Position numbers and translations under genes: made by a program. The notes under the pieces were generated by a model, which was not told the DNA's origin, did not search any database, and worked only from the letters and a program-made list of their open reading frames with translations. A stretch of 64,000 nucleotides of DNA, taken from assembly GCF_000143415.4 (NCBI RefSeq), contig NW_003314313.1, positions 895,430 through 959,429 of the forward strand, given 5' to 3'. The DNA comes from Selaginella moellendorffii (lineage: Eukaryota; Streptophyta; Lycopodiopsida; Selaginellales; Selaginellaceae). Positions 1-9,709 of this stretch are shown piece after piece. Within the stretch, counting starts at the first letter, position 1. Each line of letters starts with the position of its first letter.

Positions 1-306
1 GATCTCATCTCAGGTTTTAAAGAAGCAGAGAACGCATGTTGTGGTGGTGGTCCATTTAACGCAGCAGAGTTTTGTGCTGATGTTGATAAACATGATTGGA
101 AGCCAGATCACAAGAACAAGTACCAACAATTTATATGTAGCAATCCAAAGGACTACCTATACTTTGATAGCAATCACTTCACTGAAGCTGGCAATTGGAT
201 GATGTTGAAAAACTTCTGGTATGGATCTTATGCTATAGCAAAGCCTAGTAGTCTTAGTTTCTTCCTCTCTAGATTTACAATCCCAAATCCACCACCAAAG
301 CCTTAG
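1..306 (+). CDS. GDSL-type esterase/lipase, C-terminal end only
   Basis: The window opens inside an exon in frame 1 that runs 101 codons to a TAG stop. The peptide carries the plant GDSL lipase late signature: a Cys-Cys-Gly-Gly-Gly stretch near residues 14-18, followed about 45 residues later by DSNHFTEAGN, which corresponds to block V with the catalytic Asp and His (D-x-x-H). GDSL lipases are usually secreted serine hydrolases acting on cutin, seed oil or small esters; the substrate here cannot be told. The Ser-Gly-Asn part of the active site lies outside the window. The tail after the His is long and Pro-rich (ends PNPPPKP), which is somewhat unusual. Confidence 0.8.
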   Translation, partial: DLISGFKEAENACCGGGPFNAAEFCADVDKHDWKPDHKNKYQQFICSNPKDYLYFDSNHFTEAGNWMMLKNFWYGSYAIAKPSSLSFFLSRFTIPNPPPKP

Positions 307-374
307 AAAGAGTTTAGTTTTTTATATTGCAAATAAATATAAATAGGTTTCTTCTTTGGTAAACTCTTTAAGTT

Positions 375-1079
375 TTACATGATTTTCAACAATGACTTAA
401 CCTCAAATTTTCTCCTAATTCGCATCTCTGGTTTAAAGTTTTCTCGCAAATTCAGTGGTTCTCTTAGTGCTAGCATCAACATCCAGAGCAAACTTGGAGG
501 ATTTATTCGAGCAGCTTCCCGGAACACCTTCAGGATTTTCATCCATGCGCTTCCTTGACTAAGAACTCCGCCAAGAGGAACGTTTGCAATCTCCTGGCAG
601 CGACAAGCAAGCAATCTCCCCTTAAATCGCAAAGCATCTCCTCCAATCTCGACAACTCCACTGCTCATAGCTTCACGAGGATGAAAACGGGCCATCTCTC
701 CCCCATCGAGAGATCCCCCGAGCTAGCAGAATAAAAAAGCCATTCGGGGGCGTGTAGTTCTCACTAGACATTAACTCTAGATATAGCAACATGCGGACAC
801 GAACTTCTCCACATTCAGCCGCCTGTTCTCCATGACCAACATCACTGCTGAGATACGCTCCTTGCTCATCCCGGACAACTCTATCCTCGACAGCTAACGT
901 GGGGACCAACCTCGAGGCACGGGCTTGACATAAGAGATCATGGAGATGACCAATGGCTCGCAAAAGAGCTTCTCCCCGCTGCGAGATGATGGCGTACAGG
1001 GCCAAGATGAGCGACATGAGGTGATTGCCCAGGCCGAAGGTGCATAGCGATTGAGCAGCGCTATAACAACAAACGCCAC
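375..1079 (-). other. Unrecognised open stretch, possible coding relic
   Basis: Three overlapping minus-strand reading frames of 61-114 codons cover this stretch, with no single continuous frame. The peptides are rich in Leu, Arg and Glu and I cannot match them to a family. They could be exons of a real gene or a decayed gene. No clear splice signals joining them were found. Confidence 0.15.
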
Positions 1080-1345
1080 CTTAGTGTGTCATGAATTTCC
1101 CAAACCATCAACCACTAACCCTGCTTTTGGGGTGTTTAGCGTGTTGGGCTCAAAGATTTCCAATAGAAATTTGACTTTAGGGAAGGAGTGCTTGCATTAA
1201 GATCTCCCCAAGAAAAAGAGATTTGCAACAAGAGAGTGTAGGCCAAGGCAAACGACACAACTCCAGGTGGAAATAGAAAAACTAGGATGCACAGGTTTCA
1301 AAACTCTTTTATCGCAGGAACCCTGAAAAGTTGGTGTGTAGCACC

Positions 1346-1720
1346 TCAACACAGATCAAGCTGGTGCAGCGTCTGCCACGAAAGGCATGCACTCGCCCGC
1401 GCAAGCTGAGCCAATGCATCGATCAAACACACGTAGTGCTCCAGGCTCGCAGCACCTCCAGCAAAATCCCTCCCCCGCAACTGCGGCAAAGAGTGCCACC
1501 GCATGGACATAATGCACAGCTTGCCTGCAAGCGGCCAGGAGAGACACGAAGGTCTGCCTAGATCCCTTGCAGCTGCATCATGCCGAAGAGCTGCAAAGTC
1601 TGCCCCAGCGCTGCTGTAGTGAACAGGCTGAGGCATAGGCAGAGATGAGCGTGCTCCCAAGTGGCAAAGTGCCGCGAGATGACCTGGCAAATCTTAAAAC
1701 CAAGAAGCAACGGTCTTTAG
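1346..1720 (-). pseudogene. PPR protein relic (frameshifted fragment)
   Basis: Three minus-strand frames each hold pieces of pentatricopeptide repeats: LISAYASACSL, then TLQLFGMMQLQGI after a frame change, then SLLAACRQA, then EHYVCLIDALAQ after another. In order they form one P-L-S repeat unit and the start of the E region as in plant PLS-class PPR proteins. PPR proteins bind organellar RNA; this one cannot be functional because the frame changes at least twice within 120 codons. It is probably part of the same lost gene family as the longer relic next to it. Confidence 0.6.
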
Positions 1721-1889
1721 TTTTTTCCATCCTGCATGAGCTGTGAACTGGATCAAAACAGTGTAAAGACGCAAAACCTGTTTCATGGTTTTGAGGCTGA
1801 CGAAGCTCCCCTTCGAATGTGCTTGCAAGAAGTGCCAGCTGGAGCGGCGGCTCGACGCGGGCCTTTTTTTGGGAATTTTTTAGCATATG

Positions 1890-2253
1890 GACCTGCTGGT
1901 TATGCTATCTTCATCGCTAACTTTGAGTTCCGGTTGAAGGGAGGGACAGATGTCTCCAGGATGGTGGCGAAGCTGGAGCAAGTGTTGGCGACGAAGCTCC
2001 AGGACGAGGAGGAGAGGCAGTGCATGAGAGCAATCCATTAGTCGGCTTATCTCATTACTACCAGCAGGTCGAGATTGGAAGGATGTGGCGATTATTCTGG
2101 CGGGCGAGGTGCAATGCACAGGTCCACAGGGGGAACGAGGGGAGCAAAGGGAGCCTTCAGATGATGGCCGGGTACGCACAGGACACGGAAGTAGCGAGGA
2201 GGATGATGGAGGAGTGGAAGGTGAAGTTTGGGAGCCATAAAGATCTCTGCTGA
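1890..2253 (+). pseudogene. Possible PPR E-motif relics on the plus strand
   Basis: Two plus-strand fragments look like the E/E+ motif that closes PLS-class PPR proteins: PAGYAIFIANF followed by VSRMVAKLE, and later VARRMMEEWKVKFG (compare the usual pattern of Val-Ala-Arg then Arg-x-Met-Met-Glu-Glu-Arg-x-Val-Lys). They are in different frames and opposite to the main PPR relic beside them. The similarity is short and may be chance. Confidence 0.25.
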
Positions 2254-2399
2254 TGGGAGTTCTTTTGTGTTCTTCTTGACACAGTTAAGTGAAATTCCAC
2301 TTGACTTCGCAGAATCCGTGACTGCTCCTCCCATAATCCGACGCTGGAGAGATGTGGAGACTCGTGAAGATTGACGACAGAGACAAGGCAGCGTACTCT

Positions 2400-4440
2400 C
2401 TCATGTCTTGGGACGTCCGGCAAGCGGCCAGGAGTCGCTTCCGACCCCATGCTAGTCACCATTGCCAGTGCGTTGCTAAGCTGGTTGGCCCGGCCGAGCA
2501 TGTCTACCACGCACGCCTTGTGCTCACACCTCGGACTCACTCCATACTTGGAGAGCATTGCGTCAAAGTACCTCCTGCCTCTAGTCACCATGCCGGCGTG
2601 GCTGCACGCAGCGAGGAGCGTCACACTGTCCGGCTCAACGCCTTCGTCGTCCACAGCCCGGTGAAACACATCGAGGACCTTCTCAGCGTCGCCCTGGCGG
2701 CTGTATCCAGCTGCGAGAGCGTTCCATGCTACCAGATCTGGAGTTTGAGCTGCGTCAAACGCCTGCTGTGCGTCGATCATACTTCCGGCTTTTCCAAACA
2801 CGTCCACCATGCTGTTGGAGAGCATAGTGTCTTTCTCGCTCCATATCTGTATACTTCCCCAACGATGGCTTTAGTGACTTCCAGCGATCCCTCAGAAGAT
2901 CTTCCCTTGAGCACGGGGACGAAGACCCGGGCATCTAGAGCACAGAAAGCCGGACCGAGTTTCAGTTTCATTCCCGCAAAGAGTTCCAGAAATTTTCTCC
3001 ATCACCAGAGTCCGCGTACCACATGTCCACGAGACTATACCACGGTGTGGCATCCCGTCGAAAACTCCCTGAAAACTCCCACACTTGCATACATCTCCAT
3101 CAAACTACTGGCCAAAACGAAGTCCCAATCCCTTTCTCCAGCGACGACTCTTTGACAGCCTTTCCATCCACCTGAGTGGACTCTTCCATTGCAGCGGCGC
3201 GCATGCAAGCCTTGTGTGCCGCTGTGACGATGCTCGAAGACGTGAGCTCAGGAACCTCTCCGCAATGATCAACACAGGCCAGAACCAGCGAAGTCCACGA
3301 CATGACGTCGTGGGAGCACATCTGGTCGAAAACTCCTCGAGCATTCAGCTAAGGTGCTAGCCTTAGTCGACGATCACATCCGTCATACAGTATTGTCTCA
3401 AATCTTCATGAACTGCCAGTGTTCTCTCCAAGCTTGACCAGTTTTCCATTAACTTCCACGGCCCCTTCCTTGGCCGCCAAGCCGTGACAGGCCTTCGACG
3501 CAGTAACTGAAAGGGCCACTGTTTTCCATCTGAGAAAACAAATCCAAAACTACCTCTGCTTGCGATCTCCACGTATCCCAGCATGGGCACCGTCCGGCTG
3601 TGGCAAATCATGCTCCTAAAAACTCTGTCAGCCTCCACCATGCTTCCACACTTGGCATACACGTCTACGAGAGTGTTCGCGAAAAACTCGTCCCTCTGGT
3701 ATCCTTTCTCCGCAGCTTGGATGTGAATTGCCATCCCTTTCTCCAGAGGATCCGCTTTCACCATCTTCCCTTTGATGCTTGTGGCTTCTTCTGTCACTGC
3801 TAGTCCAATGCAGGCCTTCAAAGTGTCGACAAACGTCAAGGCATCCGCTGTAGTAGCGCTCCCAAAGCTTTCCAGTCCCACCACTAGCGTGTTCCATGAT
3901 ACCACACTGTGGCAAGGCATCCTGTCGAAAACTCCTCGGGCATCTGTTTTGGCAAACATATCGTTTCCAACGAAAACATCCACGCCCACTTTCATAGCCG
4001 TTCCATCCAAAGCTTCTCCCCACTTTTCTCTCCCAAAGCATCGAGCATCCGGCTTGATCTCTCCAGCTTCTATGCTATCGAAAAACTCGAGAGCTAGCTC
4101 ACTCTCCCCGTCTTCTACGTACCCGAGCACTATAACAATCCACGAGATCACACTGTGCCGGGAGCTTGGCGTACATTTCCACCAGCGAGCTCGCTACGCA
4201 GCTCGAGAGTGGATTCTTGTGCTTTGTTGTAGAGCTTTCAGCTCACCGATGAGTCTCGCTTCTTCTCTGACCGCTAGAGCCGAGCAAGCCTTGACCACCG
4301 CGAAGAAAGTAACGGAATCCGGTGCGCAGCCTTGGCTTTCCATCCATGAGAATGTGGCCCAAGATCCAGGCCACTACATTGTGGAAAGGCATCCTGTCAA
4401 ACCCGGGTCTTCTACTTCCGGTCCACCTCTACACTTACCT
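2400..4440 (-). pseudogene. PLS-class PPR gene, decayed
   Basis: Read on the minus strand, this is a run of PPR repeats broken by stops and frame changes. Intact patches include SWIVIVLGYVEDGESELALEF, NTLVDVYAKCGSMVEADRVF, VSWNTLVVGLESFGS, then a second long open stretch (about 2430-2825) with NSMVDVFGKAGSM, LVAWNALAAGYSRQGDAEKV and LLAACSHAGMVTRGRRYF. These are typical 35-residue P, L and S repeats. The E region after the last repeat is lost near 2430. Breaks lie near 2825-3100, 3345-3363 and inside 3363-4151. Upstream repeat traces (RMPFHNVVAW) reach about 4440. PLS PPR proteins serve organellar C-to-U editing, and lycophytes have very large PPR families, so dead copies are expected. Confidence 0.8.
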
Positions 4441-4785
4441 GATAATCTACATTTACCTCATAACCAATTCCTCGGCAATCGGGTTTGCATTATTTTATTA
4501 TCAAACCTTCTACAGTTCCTCCCTCGCAATCCCGATTCTAAGACGATGGGCTCGGATAAATCCACGCCTTGGGTGGCGAGCAAAGCCCTCAAAGAGCACC
4601 GTCCAGGCTTCAAGATTGTTAGTAAGCTAGCCACCACAAACTGCGTTGTAATTTGCTTTTTGATTTGGAGTGGCCAGTTCTCTTCTTTGCTTTCATGGAC
4701 TCAAGCTCGAAGAGAAAAAAAATCTGGATCAGCTACTAGCTAAAGACGACATCCAGTCGATTACACAGCAGCCAGTTTCAAGTCC
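4441..4785. other. Intergenic, no gene seen
   Basis: No reading frame with a recognisable protein, no repeat and no RNA gene was found between the PPR relic and the SPRY relic. Confidence 0.4.
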
Positions 4786-5345
4786 TCAGCGCCACCGTCT
4801 CAAAGCCCTGCGATCGAGTGACAAAAGACGTCCTCTTTGATAAGAACCGCGAGACAACCGCACCAGCTGCTGGCAGACGATCCACGGAGCTCCCACTTTC
4901 TTGGACCCAAAGTCCATTTGCTGGAGCAACGCAAGCATCATGACGAAGGGATTAGCAAAGCAAAAGTTCCAAGGAAAAGCTCTTGAGCAAGATAGTTTAT
5001 ACGGCCACCAACATGATCGTTCTTTGTGAAGGTCAAATTTCTCGTTGGACGTAGCATGACTTCCATCTGGAAAAGTATAATAGAAACGAGAAGATGAGAG
5101 AAGGCATATTTCTTTCTCTGTGAACTCACCCAGGCTGACGACTCGTCTTGAAGTTTTGATCGCTGAATCCAATCGAGATCACTCCTCTTTGTCCTCGATC
5201 GCACACGGCCATCTCAAAGCAGTAGCGAAGCCTTCTGGATGGATCCAGCATATTTCCTGGACGTCCCCACTCGCTTCAATGCCCCAGTTGCTGTAGACTC
5301 TCGGCCTTCGACATAGACATTGGTCCTGCAACAAGCCGATACAAA
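4786..5345 (-). pseudogene. RanBPM-like SPRY domain relic
   Basis: The minus strand has an exon-like segment ending RGVISIGFSDQNFKTSRQPG, which is the SPRY-domain core of plant RanBPM-type proteins, followed by a proper GT donor (GTGAGTTC) and an AG acceptor. After the acceptor a Trp follows, as expected, but the frame then hits stops. The next core motif appears in a different frame as GGRINYLAQELF (expected: G-x-G-I-N-Y-x-x-Q-E-x-F-F). Upstream the segment RYCFEMAVCDRGQ fits the strand before it. RanBPM-SPRY proteins are scaffold subunits, some in CTLH/GID ubiquitin ligase complexes. The frame breaks show this copy is dead. Confidence 0.55.
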
Positions 5346-6642
5346 GTTAGGTTCAGGGAAAAACGAAAACTCTCGATCTCTCAGGGAAAAACGAAAAGAT
5401 GAGCAAGACTAAAGATGGAACGAAAACTGACCCTTTTGGTGAGCTTTCTGGAAAGCCCCAGCGTGAAGACGCAAACTCATTGCCACTGCGTGCTCCGCAT
5501 AAGTTTTCCAATGCTCTCCTTCAAGCTGCTTCCTGTTGTTCCAAAGTTCGCCAGTGGAATGATATTGGTGGCAAAAATCCTCTCCACTGGTTTCTGTCCC
5601 ACCGATCCAAACAAGATCCCCAAGGAAAACAAGAAGAGAAAAAAGCATTGAGAACGATTCATCAAATCAAGCAAAAGACGAGAATCACACACTACCTCGT
5701 AAATGCCGGGCCTTGTTCATGTATTTGGTGTGGTTCATCCTCGCCCGTCTCCGCGGCTGTCTCAAATCTCCTCGTCATGATCCCTTCCAGTTTGGTGCAA
5801 TGAGCGAGCCCAGAAACTGTAGCTCTGCTTCTGGCGCCCAAGAATCTAGCAGCTAGATGGCAAACCTCGATTCCGGAGCGCGCGCCATAGCTGCTCTTTT
5901 AGGGCTCTTCGCGAGGTGGATATTCCACAGATAATTTTGAGATTTCCCGCCCTGCCAGAAAGCCCTAAAATATAAAAACGTTTAAGAAGGTTTATACGGA
6001 CGCAAGCGCACTCAAGGCGATCCTTCTGCTTTGCAGCAGTGATTCTTTCTCTGCTGCAATCCTGTGTGAGTGGTGGTAGTACACTGGCGCGTTCTTCAGG
6101 TGGTGACGTGATCGCGGCATTATTGAGCGTGACAAAGGTGTGTTCTGCTTGATCTTTGATTTCTGGCCCCCCTCTCGCTGCTTAAACTCTGTCCGAGCCA
6201 GGTTCATTGATCGCGTCGCGGGGCGAGTCACTAGTGCCACTACTGCGCTCAAGCGGGTCCTTGGAGCTCGGCTCCCACGGCTTGTACTCGGCCCCTCGGT
6301 TCCTCTTCCGTGGAGATCCTTCGCAAGACCTTTCATACCTTTAGTGCCGTGGGAGTTTTTTATTCAGTCATGCGAAGCACAAGCACGCAACCACTTCCGA
6401 GGTACTTCTTTTCTTCTTTGCTTGCTTTTCTCTGCCTTTAGCTTCTTGTTGTCGTTGTTGTTAACTTACACTGCTCGTGGATTCGGTCGTTGTAGTGCTA
6501 CAGCTGTTTTCCAGATTTTACTGCTTGCATAGAAGTGGGATCTTTCTTTTGTCTTTCTGATTTAATTTCTCGATATCGATCATACTTCTTGTTGAAACTA
6601 TAGTCATCTGTGTTGGTTTCTACGGATCTGAAAACTCAGAAG
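5346..6642. other. Intergenic and 5' leader of the GULLO gene
   Basis: Short open frames on both strands between 5400 and 5800 match nothing I recognise. The AT/GC-mixed stretch from about 5950 to 6642 is the likely promoter and 5' untranslated leader of the downstream oxidase gene, with pyrimidine-rich tracts near 6400-6600. No sharp promoter element was identified. Confidence 0.35.
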
Positions 6643-8463
6643 ATGTTGAGCTCTAAGTTTTCTGTCCCAATGCTGCCTCTTGCTGCTGCGTTGCTCCTTT
6701 GGGTTCTCGCGACTAATGCCGTGCTTGCAGCTCCCCTTTCTCCAGTTCGCTGCGATGTTGCGACGGGGGCGTGCATGGTTTTCAACGCATATGGAACTTG
6801 GCCGGACAGGAGCTTTTGCAAGGTAGGGGAAGAAGCGTTCCCCTCCACGGAGCAGGAGCTGGTTGATATAGTCGCACATGGTGTGAAGAACAGGATGAAG
6901 ATGAAGGTTGTGAGTAATTCAGCTCACAGCTTTCCCAAGTTCGCGTGTCCTGGAGGGACTTCTGGCCTTGTAATCAGCACGGCAAAATACTCCAGCAGGG
7001 TAGTGATAAACGCGAGCTCCATGACTGTAACGGCAGACAGTGGTGTAGAGCTCTCAAGACTTTTACAGGAGATCGGAAGTCATGGCCTGGCTCTTCCTTC
7101 GTCGCCTTATTGGAACGGGATTTCGCTGGGAGGGCTGTTAAGCACAGGGTCTCATGGAAGCTCCTTGATGGGGAAAGGAAGTGCTGTCCACGAGTATGTG
7201 AAAGCGATGACGATGGTCGTTCCAGCCACAGAGCAGGAAGGGTTTGCGAAAATTGTCAAGATCACTGACCAGGACGAAGACTTTATGAATGCTGCCAAGG
7301 TCTCACTCGGAGTTCTGGGGGTGATATCACAGGTGACTTTGTCACTGCAGCCGATATTCAAGAGATCAGTGACAAAGTTTGAGGCATCCGACGTAAATCT
7401 GGAGAAAGAGATTCTAGAGTTTGGGAAGAACCACGAGTTTGGAGACGTCTCCTGGTATCCATCGAAGTACAAAGTCATCTACAGAGCAGACGACCGTGTT
7501 CCTGTGAGTACCAGCGGAGACGGTGTGAACGATTTCACTGGATTTCAACCGACGCTTGCCACTGCAGTTGAAGCTCAAAGAATTCTAGGTACGTACTGTT
7601 TCTGTTTGATCAAACAGTAGCGACTCAATGTTCTTTTCTTTACAGAGGAAGGTTTCGAGATATCAGGTGACCACACTGGGAAGTGTGCCACTGGATTGGT
7701 GCAAACTCAAGCACTTTTCGCTACAGGGGAAGGCTTCAAGAGCTCAGGTGGAGTTTTCACTGGCTACCCGGTCGTTGGTTTCCAGCACAAGATCCAGTCC
7801 TCTGGCGGCTGCCAAGCCTCACTCTCTCAACAACTCGTCTGTCCATGGGATCCCACAGTGAGAGGCCTGTTTTACCATCAGACCACCGTCTCCATATCGG
7901 TGGACAAGATCCAGGAATTCATTACCGACGTCAAGACACTTCGAGCTCTAAATCCCGCCGCTCTGTGTGGAGTGGACCTCTACAATGGCTTCCTCATGCG
8001 CTATGTCCGAGCTTCATCTGCATATCTGGGAAAGCAATCCGACGCAGTGGACGTGGACATAACTTACTACCGAGCTCGCAGTGGAAACACTCCCAGGCTG
8101 AACGAGGACGTCCTGGAAGAGGTGGAACAGATGGCTTTGTTCAAGTATGGAGGTCTCCCGCACTGGGGGAAGAACAGGAACATCGCGTTTGGGACTCACA
8201 CGGCTGCCAAATATCCCAAGCTGCAAAAGTTCCTGGTGGTGAAGAGCAAGTTTGATCCGGATGGTTTCTTCTCGAGCGAGTGGTCCGATTTTGCGCTTGG
8301 AATCTCTGGTGGAAGTAGTAATCTTCCACACTGTGCTCTCGAGGGTGAGTGTGTTTGCTCGCTCGACTCTCACTGTGCTCCCGAGAACTATTACTTTTGT
8401 AGGCCAGGGAGAGTTTACACGGATGCGCAGGTTTGCCGCTTTGTCCCGCCTGGGACCGCCTGA
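6643..8463 (+). CDS. GULLO: L-gulono-1,4-lactone oxidase/dehydrogenase-like, secreted
   Basis: Two exons, 6643-7588 and 7646-8463, joined by a 57-nt GT-AG intron, give 587 residues, the usual size for plant GULLO proteins. The ATG at 6643 begins a clear signal peptide (about residues 1-30, hydrophobic LPLAAALLLWVLATNAVLA), so the protein enters the secretory path. A PCMH-type FAD-binding domain follows, with the SPYWNGISLGGLLSTGSHG motif near residues 150-170; the C-terminal ALO-type domain includes GGLPHWGKN and a Cys-rich tail. The family oxidises L-gulono- or galactono-lactone toward ascorbate, or related aldonolactones. Most plant GULLO members are poorly characterised and favour dehydrogenase over oxidase activity. 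A close paralogue lies at 59.9-61.9 kb on the other strand. A short piece of this gene is copied at 11.9 kb. Confidence 0.88.
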
Positions 8464-8770
8464 AAGAATCGTTGGTATATTCCAATCCTGCCAGGATCAA
8501 TGACGATCTTATCGGTGACCCTCCAAGTTTATGACCTGTGAATTTAAATCGCTACGCCCTGTCTCCGGCAGTGGCGTTGATTGTGCCGGACCATGAATCC
8601 ACTAAGCCACGTAACCGAGAAGGATTACTTGCATCCTGTGATGAGTCTATTCAAGCAAGATCGCGCAATTTAGGTAAAAGGAATCTTTCTCAGTCTGTAA
8701 GGTTCCGAGGAAGAAAGAGAGCGTCTAACCAAGAGCTTGAGCTGCTAGCTGCTGAAAGTTGAAGAGCAGG
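8464..8770. other. Intergenic, no gene seen
   Basis: About 300 nt between the GULLO stop and the UGT relic. Likely 3' untranslated region of GULLO; nothing else recognised. Confidence 0.4.
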
Positions 8771-9405
8771 ATGGAAAATCATGAAGTACTCTTCCCCTTG
8801 CCTGTAATCGGGCATATTCAACTTGGAGCTCGTCTTATCTCGCATGGCCTCGCAGTGACTTTTGTTACCACCAATAAGCGATACTATGGACGACGCCGCA
8901 GATGTTTTCAGGCTCGCAATCAATCCTAAAGATGCCAACAACACTGGGTCTGGGACGCAGTTCTTCTCATGTTCAAGCTTCGTGGCGAATTTGAGAGGTT
9001 GCCTGTAGATCATGGTTGTTGCCTGAACGCTGATTTTATCAGGGAGTGTGGCATGGTTTGGGATCCCGAAAGCCTCCTTCTGGACGTCATCTGCTACATT
9101 TCTGTTGTGCTTGTACCAGTCGCAGGAATTGCTTGACAAGTACGATTCACGTTTTTCCTGCTTCCGGAGTTCGCGTTTGTGCATACCAGCTGAAACGGCA
9201 GATGAGTTTGTTTCTTGCTTCGAGGGGCTTCCAAAGCTGCGGGCCCGTTTTCCACGTGGAGAGATCCTGGACGGCAAGGTATTCTGATGAACACATTCAG
9301 CGAGCTGGAAGCGGAAGCTGAAGCTGTGGAAGTTATCCACAAAATGGTAAAACATTTCGTCGCTGCTGCCCTCAGCTTTGAGCTCAGCCGGTGGCGAAGT
9401 TCTTA
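8771..9405 (+). pseudogene. UDP-glycosyltransferase relic, N-terminal half
   Basis: Starting with an ATG at 8771 the plus strand reads HIQLGARLISHGLAVTFVTT, the classic N-terminal strand-helix of plant family 1 UGTs, with its catalytic-type His. The frame then breaks. Further pieces in order are AWFGIPKASFWTSSATFLLC (expected: D-V-A-x-x-F-G-I-P-x-x-x-x-W-T-S-S-A), EGLPKLRARFPRGE (the 'pGLPPLRxxDLP' loop) and MNTFSELEAEA (the 'vNTFxELE' strand). The C-terminal half with the PSPG box is missing. The order and spacing match a UGT decayed by several frameshifts. A 301-codon frame on the opposite strand (8690-9595) lacks a nearby ATG and is a by-product of this gene. Confidence 0.72.
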
Positions 9406-9709
9406 AAAATGGCTCGACAGCGTCGCATTCGGCACACTGGCTGGTTTGCAATCCATGCTTGAGGAGCTTGCAAAAGGCAGCCAGTAGAATTTCATATGGG
9501 TGTTCAGAAGCAATCTTGTGCAGAACAAACAAGAGGTGTGATGAACAGTTTAAGCACCTTAAATTTCTCCTAATATATTTTGCCACCCTCTTCAAGCTTT
9601 ATTAGGGTTCATTTTCAAATCGGAGTCTAATGGAGATGAAGCCGCTTTTGTAAGTGAACCGGCTTTGAGAAGATCAGGGGCGGCGGAAAGCAGCAGCAAG
9701 AAGCGGAGG

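Noticed and set aside
2352-3155. 267-codon plus-strand frame
   Set aside because: Antisense shadow of the PPR relic; no domain and no splice context.
3772-4743. 323-codon plus-strand frame
   Set aside because: It is the antisense of clear PPR repeats on the minus strand and is Ser/Leu-rich as such shadows usually are.
8690-9595. 301-codon minus-strand frame that could be called a novel protein
   Set aside because: Its first codon is not ATG, composition is odd, and the opposite strand carries ordered UGT motifs that explain the sequence.
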